A stretch of DNA of 64,000 nucleotides from Castanea sativa (GCF_040712315.1 NC_134017.1:19932001-19996000), one strand, 5' to 3'; shown: positions 33,001 to 44,955, counted from the first letter of the stretch. A program made the numbers and translations. The notes: generated by a model from the letters alone, not told the origin.

Positions 33001-34005
33001 AGCTACAACCGGAATCCTGCTCCCATCAGCCAAAGTAAGAAATAGTTCTCCCTCAATCAAGTTTCTGGTCTCTTGGAACCCTTGCAAAGAATTGCAGATA
33101 TAATTAGTACAATCTAAATCCACACACCAGGAATCTGTGGGATTCTGTACCAAACATATTTCAAGAAGAAATGAACTTTTCATACCCTTATTCTTGGCAG
33201 CCTTAAATGTTGGACAATTCCTCTTCCAATGTCCTTTCTCACCATAATGGAAACACTTTCCTTTGGTTTTCTTTCCTTTGTTGGAAACTCCTAAGGCAAT
33301 TTGTTTACCATCTTGCTTAGCGAAGTTCTTCTTCTTCTTCTTACCCTTACCTTTCAACTTAGGTTGAGAAATAGAAGCTTCACCAACATTGGCTTCAACA
33401 CTAGAAGTATCAAGGATGCCTTCTGCCGCCACTAACTTATTCATTAATTCAGACAAAGAATAAATCTTTTTATTCATATTATAATTGAGTTTGAATTCCG
33501 TGAATGATTCCGGTAGTGACTAGAGTATCATATCCACTTGAAATTCTCCATCAATGTCGGCACCTAAAACTTCTAATGTGTTCAAATTAAAGATCATCCT
33601 AAGACAATGCTCCCTCACTGAACTACCTTCAGCCATTTTAGTATTATAAATTTGCCTCATGGTTTCTTGCCTTGCAGAATGACCTTACTCACCAAACATC
33701 TCTTTCAGACTTAGCATTATGTTCGAAGCAAGTTCTACATCCTGCATTTGATGTTGTAGAATATTGGAAATAGATGCTAGGATATAGCACTTGGCCATCT
33801 CATTAGATTGTTGCGAACGATCATATCGCTGTTTTTCCTCAAAAGGAGCATCTAATGAAGGAAAGCTTGGACATGGTTGAGTAAGCACATATTTGTGCTC
33901 TTCAGCTGTAAGAACAATGTCCAAATTTCTTTTCCAGTCAACATAGTTGGATCTAGTTAGTTTGTTTTGATTAAGAATAGCAACAAGTGGGCTAAATGAT
34001 GTCAT
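30097..34005 (-). pseudogene. Copia gag-pol polyprotein, decayed by in-frame stops
   Basis: Start at 34005 (MTSFSPLVAILNQN). Domains in order: gag (34005-33480), zinc knuckle CFHYGEKGHWKRNC near 33260 with its second Cys changed to Tyr, protease WCVDLDCTNYIC near 33120 where the catalytic DSG is DLD, GAG-pre-integrase (YLWHLRLDHIN), integrase (HTDVCGP, IRSDRGGEY, AERRN, all three acidic residues present; 32530-32190), reverse transcriptase (CKWVYKRKRG at about 31470, FKARLVAKGYTQ, IYVDDILLIGN at about 31020) and RNase H (MEAEYVAACEAAKEAVW at 30390). Nine internal stops (33685, 33520, 32536, 32230, 32020, 31810, 31132, 30802, 30409) all fall in one frame; I find no frameshift over 3.9 kb. Most stops fit C-to-T or G-to-A changes of CAA, CAG or TGG. 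Confidence 0.93.
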
Positions 34006-35316
34006 GATTTAAATCTGTAAATAATAAACATGAACATAATAAGTAAACTGGACATTATCAATTTAGCATATAAACATATAGTATGAAACCTTAATAAAAC
34101 CACAATATATATGCAACGACAACCCAATCTCATATTCAATATCTCTCAGCATAGAGTGAACATTAAATACTATGATTGATTGAGAACCATTCTCATTATT
34201 AGTGCTATCATGATAACTCTTATCAAACACTAATAATATGTCGTTTTACATTTAGTTTTTAAGTAATAATAGTAAGAACTCAGCATAGAGGATACTATAA
34301 TACTTAGTCTAGTGTATACTATTGTCTAGAATCATGTGTAGCCACATTTCATCCCTTTAACAGGCTTATTTTGTAGTACCATGATAAAAACACCATCCGC
34401 ATGGAATGCAAAGCTCGAAGCTAAGACAAGGTGTTTATCAAACCACTATAAACCAGGAAATTCAATCTTGTAGGACCATGAAATAAATACTCTCCGCATG
34501 GAGTGCTAAAAGCTCGAGGCAAAGACAAAGTATATATTTCATACTACTATGAACCAACAATAGAGGCCGTGAGATGCAATCCTTGTATCTCTCTCCCACT
34601 AGATATTTTAAATTAAAAGTTTTGTAGATCAAGAACCATAATAATGCTAGAAACCCTTGAAAAACATAATCCTAATCTCATTAGAAATAAATTTCATTAA
34701 ACTAGCATTAACATATATAAATATATATAATGTAATATAAACTCATATTACATTTAAAAATCCATATTATATTATATATCTAATATATAATATGACTTAA
34801 TATATGTAATATATAATTATTACATTATATATTATTATTATATGTAATCTTATATACGGATGATACATGCAAATGGAAACTTTTATATTAATGCATGCAA
34901 GACAATTGAATGCTTGAATAGCCAAGCCGTGCAATAAATTCAAGCCATGCAATCCATGCATTAAGTCCAAGCCGTAAAAATATAGGCCAAGCGGTGCATT
35001 AAATTCGAGTGCATTTGACAGTTACACGAAATCCATTCAATAACCATATCAAGATACGGCACTATTCAATCCCACTTGCAATATATATATATATATATAT
35101 GGATTCAATATGGAAGTATATATTCAATGCACTACATAGATGGCCAAGTCATGCAATCTGTATCATCCAATATATATATATATACACGGATTCTATGAAA
35201 ATTAAAAACCATGACACAACACCATAACTTGATGCAGAAAATTGAAACACAAAGATAACAGTTTTCTCAAATTCTAAAATTCAATCACATATTATACAAT
35301 CATGAGATGAAAACTT
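34006..35316 (-). other. 5' leader of the Copia element
   Basis: About 1.3 kb of untranslated DNA between primer site and gag. It contains a tandem pair of about 80-110 bp (34375-34450 and 34483-34556; CCATGA...CCGCATGGA.TGC.AA.GCTCGA.GC.AAGACAA) and repeated CAAGCCGTGCAA words at 34920-34990. Confidence 0.6.
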
Positions 35317-35329
35317 GGCTCTGATACCA
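35317..35329 (-). promoter_or_regulatory. Primer binding site (initiator Met tRNA)
   Basis: The minus strand reads TGGTATCAGAGCC two bases after the 5' LTR end, the classic Copia primer site. Confidence 0.93.
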
Positions 35330-35331
35330 AT

Positions 35332-36728
35332 TGTTAGAAAATCAAGTTTTGTATCTCATACAAAACACACAGCGGAAGCAATATACGTGGATCTATTTCA
35401 TTCATGATTTATAACATGTACTATGTAAATTTCAGAATTTAAGAACAAGATAGCGTACCTTAGTGCGATGAAATTCAAAACAAAGATTAGAAGCACTTGG
35501 GAACATTTTTAATCTTCATTCTAATTCCACTTTACACCCAAGAAGTGTAGTCTCTCAATTAGTTTCCAAGGGAGAATAATCGAGTGGTTTCACTCACACA
35601 TATACACCATTTCACAATGATGATCCTTTCTTATTATTTTTTTTCTCTTTTATAACTAACTGATTCTTTAATTGAGCTGACCTATTGGGTCTTTCCAATT
35701 GGGCTTTAGTGTGTGGCTTGGAGTGGGACCAAAAGGGACCAATAAGACACTAGCTCCAATGAGCCTTGGGCTTTTCTGTCAACTCTTGACAAGTCCAAAG
35801 TTACCATTAATTATATTTAATACCACTATATAAATATAATTGCACTCTAGGCCTTATTAATAAATTATATCCCAAGACTTTATTATACATGCAACCCCTT
35901 CATAAAATATTTGTAGTAATATAAAGTCATGAATATAGACTGCCACTTTGAAAATTACTACATCTTAATCCTTGAATACCCGGTTTAATCCTTTAAGTTA
36001 TTCATCATATATTTATGAAATCAAATTTCTTAAATATATACTTTAGTAACTTCTTATCAAAGTGGTTAGGCCTAACTCTCTGAATAACAAACTCATTAAA
36101 CTTATCTCAAGGGAATATTTTGTATCTCCGTTAAGAGATTATGAATTCCATCTTAAGAATATATGTTCCATCAACACCAAGTGTGGCTGCCCAACATACT
36201 GAGGTTTTGACCGTTACTTTAGATCTCACTCCTGATATATCAAAGCAATCTACACCTCATGATCAGGTCCATTATTCTCTCAGGATTAAGAGTTCATGCA
36301 AATAGAAGTCGTGAGATTTATTATTCATTTGACAGTCATTAGGAAAATAATAAATCTCACACGGTCCAGTTCAATATGTCTTAACTCTTAAAACATATTA
36401 ACATATCAACTAGAAGTCCACACTTCCATGATCAAGACAAATCATCTTAATTGATACGTTATAGTTTTCACAGATGAAATGTCCAATTTCATCACCGACT
36501 ATGAACTATAAATTCTGACTTTACAAAGAACTTGTGACTTATATCTTTTGTGACTGAATCACATAAATCACATACTATGCATCTCATGGACTATATGATA
36601 ATGTCTCAATATTCATGTTACTATTATTTTAGATAATAATAAAATAACTTTATTAAACACAACATTAAATCATACATAATGTCATACATAGTATCATACA
36701 ATAGGATTTAAGGGCACACATCCTAACA
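35332..36728 (-). repeat. 5' LTR of the minus-strand Copia element
   Basis: 1397 bp with canonical termini, TGTTAGGATGTG at 36728 and TTTTCTAACA at 35332. A scatter of substitutions and a few small indels separate it from the other LTR, so the insertion is not very recent; I did not count them. Confidence 0.93.
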
Positions 36729-36988
36729 GGCTGTGTGGTGGTAGCTGTTGGTTGTTGGCAGTTGTGTGGTGGCTGTTGATTGTGATTGATGAGTTATAAA
36801 TATTATTTTAATATGTTGTATATATTATTTTAATATGTTGTATATATTATTTTAATATATAGAATTAAAGAATAGAACATGTGATAAATGACATATTGTA
36901 AAATGATGTGGTAAAATAGTAAAGTAAGCTTTTGGTGTGTCAAAATAGCATTTTTTTTTTTTTAGAGAGCTGATGAGAATGCTAAGAG

Positions 36989-37087
36989 TTGCGAATGATA
37001 ACTTCTATCCCAGATTTGTTTTCTTCTTTGAAATTGGCTCCATCAAAGTTGATTTTTAAAAAAATCTGAAGGAGTTGTCCATGACAC
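36989..37087 (-). pseudogene. LINE RNase H domain, N-terminal part
   Basis: The minus strand reads KINFDGANFKEENKSGIEVIIRNS after a one-base slip, the start of the RNase H-like domain (KINFDGA...SGIGVVIRD in the family). It joins exactly to 27701 once the MULE and one CTAAGAG are removed. A MITE at 37091-37229 interrupts the line just upstream. Confidence 0.78.
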
Positions 37088-37090
37088 TTA

Positions 37091-37229
37091 GGGACCGTTT
37101 GGATTGAGGGGAGAAGGATGGAGAGTGGAGGGGAGTAGAGTAGAATTGGCTAAAATTAAGCTAATTTTGGGCCAAATTTACTCTACTCTACTCTACTACC
37201 CCTCATTTCCTCTCAATCCAAACAGACCA
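37091..37229. mobile_element. PIF/Harbinger-like MITE
   Basis: 139 bp foldback with ends GGGACCGTTTGGATTGAG and CTCAATCCAAACAGACCA and TTA on both sides (37088-37090 and 37230-37232). Same family as 5603-6302. It sits in the LINE RNase H region. Confidence 0.8.
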
Positions 37230-37261
37230 TTAAGGTTTTTGCACTCGTGGCTACTGGGGGG

Positions 37262-38345
37262 GACTACACTAAATTATAACTCATACAATTTGCAATATAT
37301 ACGTTAGTATTGACGTATATATTTATTATTTTTGTTTGCTTTAACGTAATAGAACCTCAACTCAGGATTACCTTAATTTCAATTGAATTGAGATCAATAA
37401 TAGATCCATATATATTATTTTATTTTATTTTAAAAGATAGTATTATTCCCATGTGAAGCACTTAATTAAAAGTTAGGTATGTTGAAACTATATTAATAAT
37501 TTTAGAGCCACACGATAAAAACTAATTAATTTTGAAACATGTAATACAGAGTCACTTTGTGCATACAGGGTGTGTAGTATATAAATTATACATATTAAAA
37601 CATAAAGTTATATGATTTATAATCTAAATAAGTATTAAATTTATTTTAAATTACTTGAAACATTTTGTAATAAAATTTAAAATGAAGTGTACTTTAAAAG
37701 TTTTTAGAACTTGGAACATAAAGTTTTATTCATAGTAAACTATTAGTAATAAAGTTTAATCTTTGATAACAAACTTAATAATAAATGAAAGTACAAATGC
37801 ATATTTTCCTAACATTATCAAAATTATCTTAATGATTGCTGAACCACTTGAAAGTTGAAAGTTTAACAGAGTTTTTCCTAGAGTATATCAAATGGAAATT
37901 ATTTTAATACTCTTGTAATAAATGGCCATTTTGAGGAGATTTTTTTTTTTTTGAGGAAAAAGATATCAAGCATGTTATTAATAGTTGGTAAATCAACTCC
38001 AATCACAGAAAATAAGTCTAGAGGAACTGACTCCATAAAACATATCAATTTAGCACTCTTTCAACTTTTTTGATGTATAATGAAAACAAAGGAGTAAGTG
38101 TTAATCTTATGCTTTGAATAAACTTACTTGAGATGATTAAATATGAGATCTTTGCATGCCTTATTAGTTTATGTCAACCTCTTTGCTAATCTAACATAAT
38201 TTCATGTTTAATCAAAAGTTATCTACGTAATTCTTTACCTTATATTATGAACATTTTCTATCTTTCACTCTCTACAATCCTATTAACATTTGTAGAGAGT
38301 GAAATAGTGATATCATGCTCATTTGTAGAGAGGTTCTAGAATAAG
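37262..38345. other. Non-coding insertion-like DNA between LINE parts
   Basis: 37262-37450 is shared with 21275-21480. The rest is AT-rich with a T-tract at 37942 and a small duplication of ATTTGTAGAGAG (38288 and 38322). No gene. It separates the zinc-finger and RNase H parts of the LINE. Confidence 0.5.
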
Positions 38346-39000
38346 TTTGCATATACCTTCATGGGAATTGATGTCATGCTTATTTGCTTTGAACCCCCAG
38401 CAACTACTGAACCAAATAGTCATAGCAACGGGGCGGAAGAGAAAGAGATGAGTAAGTGATTATAGTTCATGATTGCAGAGAACGCAGCTTGACTCTGGGA
38501 TGGGTATCCTTTGATGGAGATTTTCTCTTGTGGGGAGGGCATTAACCCCAACGCGCCATAACAACATTTTGGTTCTCTATGGCATTTTGAGCTTCCAAAG
38601 TTTATTCCAAGGCAGTTGGGATGGGCTGGGGACGTTGCTTTGTAGGATCATTGAGGATAGAGCTGATTTGACTGAGAAGTTTCCTTTGGGATTGTGCACC
38701 CAAATTAGCTTGTCTGACAGGGAGTGGATGGAGAGAATGGCTTAAGCAGAGGCATCATCAAAAGTGTCATAGATAAGGTTAGCCTTCCAAGTATGAAGGT
38801 CATTGTTGATGAGCTGTGAAACCATAAGTGGGGGTTCGGCAGTTAAAACTTACTCGGATTTGGGTTTGGACTTGAATTCTAGAATCCAAGGAACCTTTGG
38901 ATCTTACCGGATATTGATAAATGCCCCATCTCCGGTGGTCTAGCATACACCTTTTTCTATGATCTTTTTGGAACTTTCAATGGCTTTCCAAGTGGGGTTG
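38346..39000 (-). pseudogene. LINE ORF2, RT C-terminus and zinc-binding region
   Basis: The minus strand reads NPTWKAIESSKKIIEKGVC, TTGDGAFINIR-DPKVPW, PPLMVSQLINND, LSDKLIWVHNPKGNFSVKSA and then CVLCNHELESLTHLFLFCP-like sequence (through small breaks), which is the region after the RT domain plus the zinc-binding domain of plant LINEs. Stops are frequent. It is on the same strand and in the right order with the RNase H halves at 36989-37087 and 27324-27708. Endonuclease and RT core are not in the window. Confidence 0.8.
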
Positions 39001-39019
39001 TTGTCATGGTGGATCGGCA

Positions 39020-39573
39020 ATTGCTTTGGTTTTGTGAGATTTTTTTTTTTTTTTTTTTGGGTGATTGCTGGGATGTGTGTGGTAATGGGGTGGTGGTTAT
39101 TTGGGTGGGTTTCAGTAATGGTTGTTTTGGTGTTAGGTTTTTGTGGTGGCTAGGTTGGGATTGGCTGCTAGGTTTTAGTGGTGGGTCGTTTTGGTGGTTC
39201 TCTCTTTCTCTATGATTTTGGTGGTCATTGGTGGTGGTAATGGACTGCAGGGATGGTGGCTGCTGAGGTTAAGGTTTTTTTTTTTTTTTTTTGCTATGAG
39301 GTTTGATTTTTGGGATGGGTATTGATTGTGGTGCTATTGATTAGTGGTGGAAAATTTTTTTGGGTAATTTTGGTGGTGAAGAATTGGTGTTTGTGGTTGA
39401 GTTTTGGTGGAAGGTGGTTGTATGGGTTTACTGGGGAGAGAGAGAGAGTGAGAGAGTTGAATTATTTATATCATTTAATGTTATAGTTTATAAAATGAGA
39501 TAATAAAATAAACAAAGTAGGTTTTTATGGTGTAAAATAGAGACCCGTATGCATCATCGGATGTTAGTGCTCT
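39020..39573. mobile_element. MULE-like element, right end only
   Basis: The right terminus reads, reversed, AGAGCACTAACATCCGATG (39573), similar to the ends at 60229/60673 and loosely to 27709. The interior is a T-tract and long G/GT-rich stretch with TGGTGG words, like the interior of the MULE at 27709. I could not place a left end; it probably lies near the LINE edge at about 39000. Confidence 0.5.
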
Positions 39574-39622
39574 TAGTGAAGCAACATCATCCCACAAAGT
39601 GGTTATAAAAGTGGATTCTCAA

Positions 39623-39662
<40 letters not shown>
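39623..39662. repeat. (AAT)n microsatellite
   Basis: About thirteen AAT units. Confidence 0.95.
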
Positions 39663-39663
39663 G

Positions 39664-42600
39664 TATTGTATGTGAGGGTACATATTTTATTATAGTGTGA
39701 TCACTCATCACAATGTACACTACTAATAGATACATAATAAGACATATTAGTGACACACATCATAATCAATCTAATTCTGTAAAATTAATACTTCTCACGC
39801 GAATCAATAATTCTTCGTGTTACTTATAGCAAGAAGAAAGATAAAACTAATTAGGTTTAGGCACAGACCCCTATGTGGGTTCTTTTTTTATTTTTATTTT
39901 AGTGAAACAGCACATAGGCCCAAGTAGCAAACAGGGATCCTGGGCCCAATGCTTTATGTTTTAAGGGATAGGGTTTGGTTCACCGCAACTAAGTTGGGCT
40001 GATTTCGAACCAAGTTGTGCACAAAGCGCAGATCCTACAGCACATACACACTAACATACAGAAAACATATACTCATGGTTTAACAAGGAACAGTAAAGAA
40101 TGATATATGAGAAAGAAAAGCGAAATAAAACGTTAGGGATCCTTAGAATAATATGGAATGTTTCATTGTTTTCTTAAGTTTGTAATACATCATGCTCACT
40201 AGGATGTGTTACAAGGTCCAAATAAGTTCAAAAATCATGAACATAGATGGCTCTTTAGGCCTCTAAGACTTGCGAAGTTTGAATCCCTTTGAATCCAAGT
40301 GTATTCTCTAGTGGCTGTTCGAGGATCTCGGGCGGTGCTTCCCCTTTCTTTTCTTTATTTTGAATTCTAACAGAGTGTTCTCAAGGATCTTTTCCTCTAA
40401 TTCGTTGTTGCTGAATGCTTTTCACTGCTGGCTACCCCTCCTTTTAAAATGCCATACTAAGACTTCTAGGGTACCACTAATTCCCTCCATTTGCTGCCCT
40501 AGGTACCAGAACCAATGTGGTGTCAACAATATTGATGGTTGGTCCCTTCCTTATTTTCTCACTATTTCCCTCTTTTGATGTTCCTTCTTCAAAAGCCCCT
40601 AGTTGACTTTCCCATTTTGGGGGGTTCAAAGGGCTGACCTTTGATCTTTCATTTTCCAAAACTTTTAGATTCCACCTTTTCAGACCCACATTTTGGCTGC
40701 TTTCCTTTTTTGTCATTTTTCCTAAATGGGCTGATTTCTTTCTATCAGATTGAAAGATCCTAGCCACCTTCCTTCATGGTCCATCTTTTTGGGTTCTCTA
40801 AGGTACCAAATTCTTATTCATGAGTTGTTGGTTCCCAAGCCTTCTGTTCCTTTTCTGCATCATTGGGTGGCTGATGAGACATATCTGACCTCGTTCTTTA
40901 TGTTTTCGGGCATGCCCCCTTGAGCTGTCTTAGTGTTAACCTGGCCATGCTGCATATCCTGAGGATCCTAGGCTTCTAGGAATTCCTAAGTATCCTAGTT
41001 CAGCTTTATCCCTAGGTTCTCCAACGATTTTCTCCCTTAAGGGCTGGGCTGAACTTCTTCTTTTCTTTATTTAGTGAGACCCAAAGCTTGTCTATTCTTG
41101 GGCTTGGGTCCCTTCCCATTGAATTTTAATGAATTTGGGCCTTCCCTTTTCATTGAAAGCCCAAATGGTTCCTAGACTTCAATCCTTTGTATTGTTTTGG
41201 GCTTTGATGCAATATTATGATATTTTGGACTTCAACATTTAGAACCCCGAGCTCGTGGGTTGCCTGCAGCCCACGCATGAGCAGATGAGACTCTTGATTT
41301 CTGTAAAAAAAAAATTCACTTGTTGTCTCAGTCAGTTTCAGGATCCCTTCTCTCTACTTCTTGGGGTCCTACTCCTTTACATTATCCTCTGGCATCCTGA
41401 TTTTTTTCACGTATCCCACTCTTTTTGTAACTCCCCCTCTTTCCACAGAACGTGGCAGTTAAGTATTTGAGTAAACTTCCCCCTCCATTTTTTACGTTTC
41501 CCGTAACTCTCATTAATAACTGATAATTTCTTATAAAATTGAATATTGGCAATTGGTGCATTTTCCTATACTTCGTCTTCTCCAATTTTCTCTACGCCAT
41601 TATTACAATCACCTCAAGCCATCTTTTCACTTCCAAAGATATTTTTCTTTTCAAACTCACCTTCTTCCTCTCAGTTCTTTCCTTCGTCCCTTCTTCTTTT
41701 CTGTCCTACACTCCTTTAACCTTTCTTGTTGCACCATTATTCCATGGCTTCTTCTTCTTCACGTAAAAGGAGGGAGCATTCTCCAACTCCTTCTAAAGGT
41801 GAGGGTTATTTAGGGTGAGGTGCATGATGTTGTAGATCATCCAACATTCCCTTTACGAGACCCCTAGTGCACCCCTAGCCTGTTCTTTCCCCAAGTGTCC
41901 CACAGTGAGGCTCCTCCTTCCCTTCACACTTGGGTGTTTTTCGATTAGCCTGGGTTCGCCAGTTCTGCCCAGATTTAAGATCAAAGGGAGATTTTAGATC
42001 TTCAGATTAGACGGGGATCTAGCAAGGCAGTTTCCATTGTCTTTGACTTTGTCGTGGGGAACATTACTGGTTGGTCCAATTGGGTGGGAAGGAGCTTTCT
42101 GATGGTGAGTTTGTCAGTTGCTTGGAGCGCGCTTGGATCCTGAAATCAGTAACAATTTCTAGGAATCTTAAAGATTTTAGGGACGCCAAAGGTCGTAGAC
42201 ACTTGGTGAGCCATTGGTGTCCCTCTCTCCACACATTCCTCAAAAATCGTCCAGGTAGGGAGAAAAAACCCAAAAAGTTGTCTCTTCTTTGGTCTGACGG
42301 GTGCCTAGGGCTATTTATAGCCCCGATGCACTTTTCGAGGTAAGGGCTGTCGGCGGCCCTTCAAAGGTTACCAGCCTCAAAAGTCCTCTAATCGGGTTGA
42401 TCTTGAACCTTTGGAAAGATCTCGATTTTTAGTTTCTAGAAAGGTATGGAACTCAAAAATCCAACGGTCGGATCAAAAGTTATGGCCCCGGGAAGTTAGC
42501 GGTGCATCAGTTGGTGTGTTAACCCGTTTTTGTGATATTTCGGCCGTTCTAACTCCGATTTTGACCCATGAATAGTCTTTGGAATTAGAATTTGATAATC

Positions 42601-42960
42601 TTCGTAATGACATCGGTTTCAACCTGTTTCGACGGCTGGATCAAAATTCGAGTTTTTGGGCCCACGCAGAATCAACTTCGGGTCAAACTTGGTCAAAGTC
42701 GCTAAAAATCTCCGAGAAGCTCATTTTTGAAGAAAAACTATGAAAGGTGTTATTTTGTGTGGATTTTGACCTAGGTTGACCGAGGGCATTGTGGTCATTT
42801 TAGCTGAAAAAGGTACTTTGGGTGCTCTTGTGTCCGAACAGGTTTTGCAACGTCATTCTGGATGTTCTCGCGGCCCCATGAGGAGAAATTAATATTCTTA
42901 GATTTTTCGGGGTTTGGCACGCAAATCGAGGGCGGAAAAAATACAATATCAACAGCAAGT
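39664..42960. other. Unassigned repeat-like DNA, possibly part of a large LTR element
   Basis: No intact gene. 40020-41240 is mixed-composition DNA with only short frames (for example 40767-40477 minus) that I do not recognise. A short stretch at 42095-42240 (+) reads KDFRDAKGRRHLVSHWCPSLHTF, weakly like plant mobile domain (PMD) proteins carried by some transposons. 42350-42950 is a distinctly GC-richer block (TTCGGCCGTTCTAACTCCGATTTTGACC) of the sort seen in LTRs or leaders of Ty3-type elements. I found no LTR pair, primer site or ends. Confidence 0.35.
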
Positions 42961-43039
42961 GCCATTACTGAAGCAGCCTGGTGGAGGGATTGAGTACCAT
43001 TGCTTGATCTAGATGCTGAATATTTTTCAAGAAATTGAG

Positions 43040-44130
43040 TAACTACTCACATTGTGCCTGAGACATTGGACACTATGATAGGGAAGGTTGTGGACCAAAT
43101 TGGAAACCAACACTTCCAAGAGGAACACTAAAAGCATTATGTGATACAACAGCAAAATCAGATTGAAGACCAACATTTGGTAGACCACCATTAATCTGAT
43201 GATTGTTTGAAGCAGCAAGAATATCAGGATTCCCAAAATTTCTAGAAACTTGATTAGCCATAGCCTTACTACCCCATTTTGGCTTGTTTTCTGTCAGACC
43301 ACAATAGGTACAAATAGGCCTTTCTTTCTTAGAATTCCCCCCTCCTTTACCACAATTATACGCTTGAGTGTGACCTTTGTTACTATTATTCACAAACATT
43401 GTAGCAGCAGCTTCAACAAGATATGTCATGTTAGCCCCATGACCTATATTTCTTCTTTTCTCTTCTTGTAAGATCAAAGAACATACTTTGCTAAGGGAAG
43501 GAAAATGCTCAATTAACAGAATTTGACCAATAAGATTTCCATAGCTATTGTTAACCCCATTAAGAAACGAAAAACATGTTCCTTATGTTGAGCATCCAAT
43601 TGAGAAGATTTAGCACCACAAGTGTAAGCACAATTACAGATAGTAAAGAGTTGATAATTGACAATTTCATCCCACCAAGTTTTGAATTTGGTGAAATAAG
43701 AACTCATCGAGAGAGACCCTTATGAAAGATGAGAAATCTCCTTCTCAAGCTGAAACATTCTTGGAGTATTACCTTGTGAAAGCCTATCCTTGAGATCAAT
43801 CCACAAATCCTTAGCATTATTGATGTACATCACACTTACTTTAAGCTCCAAACTAAGAGAATTGGTTAACCACGATAGCACTATGGTATTGCAACGACTC
43901 CATGAATTGAACAATGGAGAATTAGGATCTGGTTCAGTGATTGAAACATTGACGAAACCAAATTTGTTCGTAGAGCTTAAAGCCAAAAACAGAGATCTAG
44001 CCCAGCTCATATAGTTTTCAAGACCAGTCAAAGGCTGAGAAGTAAGAATAAAACCTGGATTTTCATTAGCTGGAAGAAAGTATGGATTATTAGCATACTC
44101 GTCTACTATAGTCGTGCTTGAAGCGGGCAT
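43040..44130 (-). pseudogene. Copia gag fragment (minus strand)
   Basis: Start at 44130 (MPASSTTIVDEYANNP), then the gag signature LTGLENYMSWARSLFLAL, VLSWLTNSLS, NAKDLWIDLKDRLSQGNTPRMFQLEKEI. It continues through a stop at 43720 (YFTKFKTWWDEI, HVFRFLMGL) and, after a frame change near 43500, to CTYCGLTENKPKWG where the CX2C half of the zinc knuckle remains but the rest is deleted. No pol follows; similarity ends near 43040. Gag would form the particle. Confidence 0.8.
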
Positions 44131-44277
44131 AGATTGTGAAGGATTTGTTGAAACAAAAGGACTAATTGTGAGGAATCAGTGGTGGAAGCCATTGAAGAAA
44201 CTTCAAGGATCGTGAAAATGAAAATTAGGGATTGGAAAAACAAGAAAGGGAAAACAGAACTTCAGTAGAAGCACTTT

Positions 44278-44289
44278 GCTTTTATACCA
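44278..44289 (-). promoter_or_regulatory. Degenerate primer binding site
   Basis: The minus strand reads TGGTATAAAAGC, two changes from TGGTATCAGAGC, right after the putative LTR end at 44290. Confidence 0.65.
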
Positions 44290-44636
44290 TGTAATGAAAA
44301 GAAGTTTCTGGAGAGAGAAAGAGAATTTCTGAATTGATTCTAATTCATTGAAATCAAGAAAGTGTTAATTTACAAGCATTGGTTACTATATATACATGTA
44401 CAAACAGAGATGCAAAGAGGCACCAAAATAACAACTCTAACTAACTTTTCTAACAACCATATTAATAGTATAACTATCACTTATGACTACACCAGTGAAT
44501 ACATGACAGCTGGAGCTTCTAACTTCTAATTCACATGCTTTCTTTTCTTCACACGTGCTGAGGCATTATCCTTGTGGTGTGTCATTTTTCTTCTTCTGTT
44601 TTGATCTTGATTGTCGTTTAAGCTTTGTTTCCTTTT
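44290..44636 (-). repeat. Probable 5' LTR of the minus-strand Copia fragment
   Basis: Lies between the primer site and the receptor-kinase exon that ends at 44638. The inner end is TTCATTACA on the minus strand. The outer end is not fixed because there is no second LTR to compare. Confidence 0.5.
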
Positions 44637-44637
44637 G

Positions 44638-44955
44638 CTATTTACTGCTTGCATTAGTCTCAACATATGAAATAGTTTTTTGGCTTAATTTTTGAAACCT
44701 CTGACTCTTCTGCAACTTTGTTGGTAAAAAATGCAGGTAGTTTAGGAGGAGATAGTTTAAGAGTGTCATTTGAAGCATAGAAACAACATCTAACATGGTG
44801 GTTCTATCCATTGCCTGATCCTGTAAATATAAGAGACCGACGTGAATGCCTCTCAACACTTCAAATGGAGGGCATGGCGCATGCATCTAGTATTGTTGGG
44901 TCTATTAGCTCTAAATTACTTTTACCTTCATTCCATATCTACCATACCTGATACA
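44638..44955 (-). pseudogene. Receptor kinase final exon
   Basis: Reads EGKSNLELIDPTILDACAMP, then with a one-base slip PPFEVLRGIHVGLLYLQDQAMDRTTMLDVVSML and a diverged tail ending SYVETNASSK. It matches the C-terminal lobe end of G-type lectin kinases. The Cys of LRCIHVGLLC is changed twice (Gly, Tyr). It lies 8.6 kb from its sister exons because of the SIRE insertion. Confidence 0.85.

Larger units (their letters stand above)
28625..36728 (-). mobile_element. Full-length Copia LTR retrotransposon (minus strand)
   Basis: Two LTRs of about 1.4 kb (28625-30022 and 35332-36728), a primer site, a purine tract and one continuous gag-pol frame in Copia order. Flanking GGTTG (28620-28624) and GGCTG (36729-36733) are a 5 bp target duplication with one mismatch. 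It has landed inside the MULE at 27709-36981. Confidence 0.92.
27709..36981. mobile_element. MULE-like element, split by a Copia element
   Basis: The ends CATTCTCATTAGGTGTG (27709) and, reversed, CATTCTCATCAGC (36981) form short inverted repeats, with further inverted matches inside (GTGTGTCAAA near 27750 and 36932). CTAAGAG flanks both ends (27702-27708 and 36982-36988), part of a target duplication; MULEs usually give 9 bp. The right arm (36797-36862) has three tandem copies of AATATGTTGTATATATTATTTT-like units. Without the 8.1 kb Copia insert the element would be about 1.2 kb and non-autonomous. The left interior (28000-28620) is GC-richer and might be captured DNA. Confidence 0.75.

Noticed and set aside
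40477..40767. 96-residue minus-strand frame
   Set aside because: Charged, not similar to any family I know, in repeat-like DNA; not supported as a gene.
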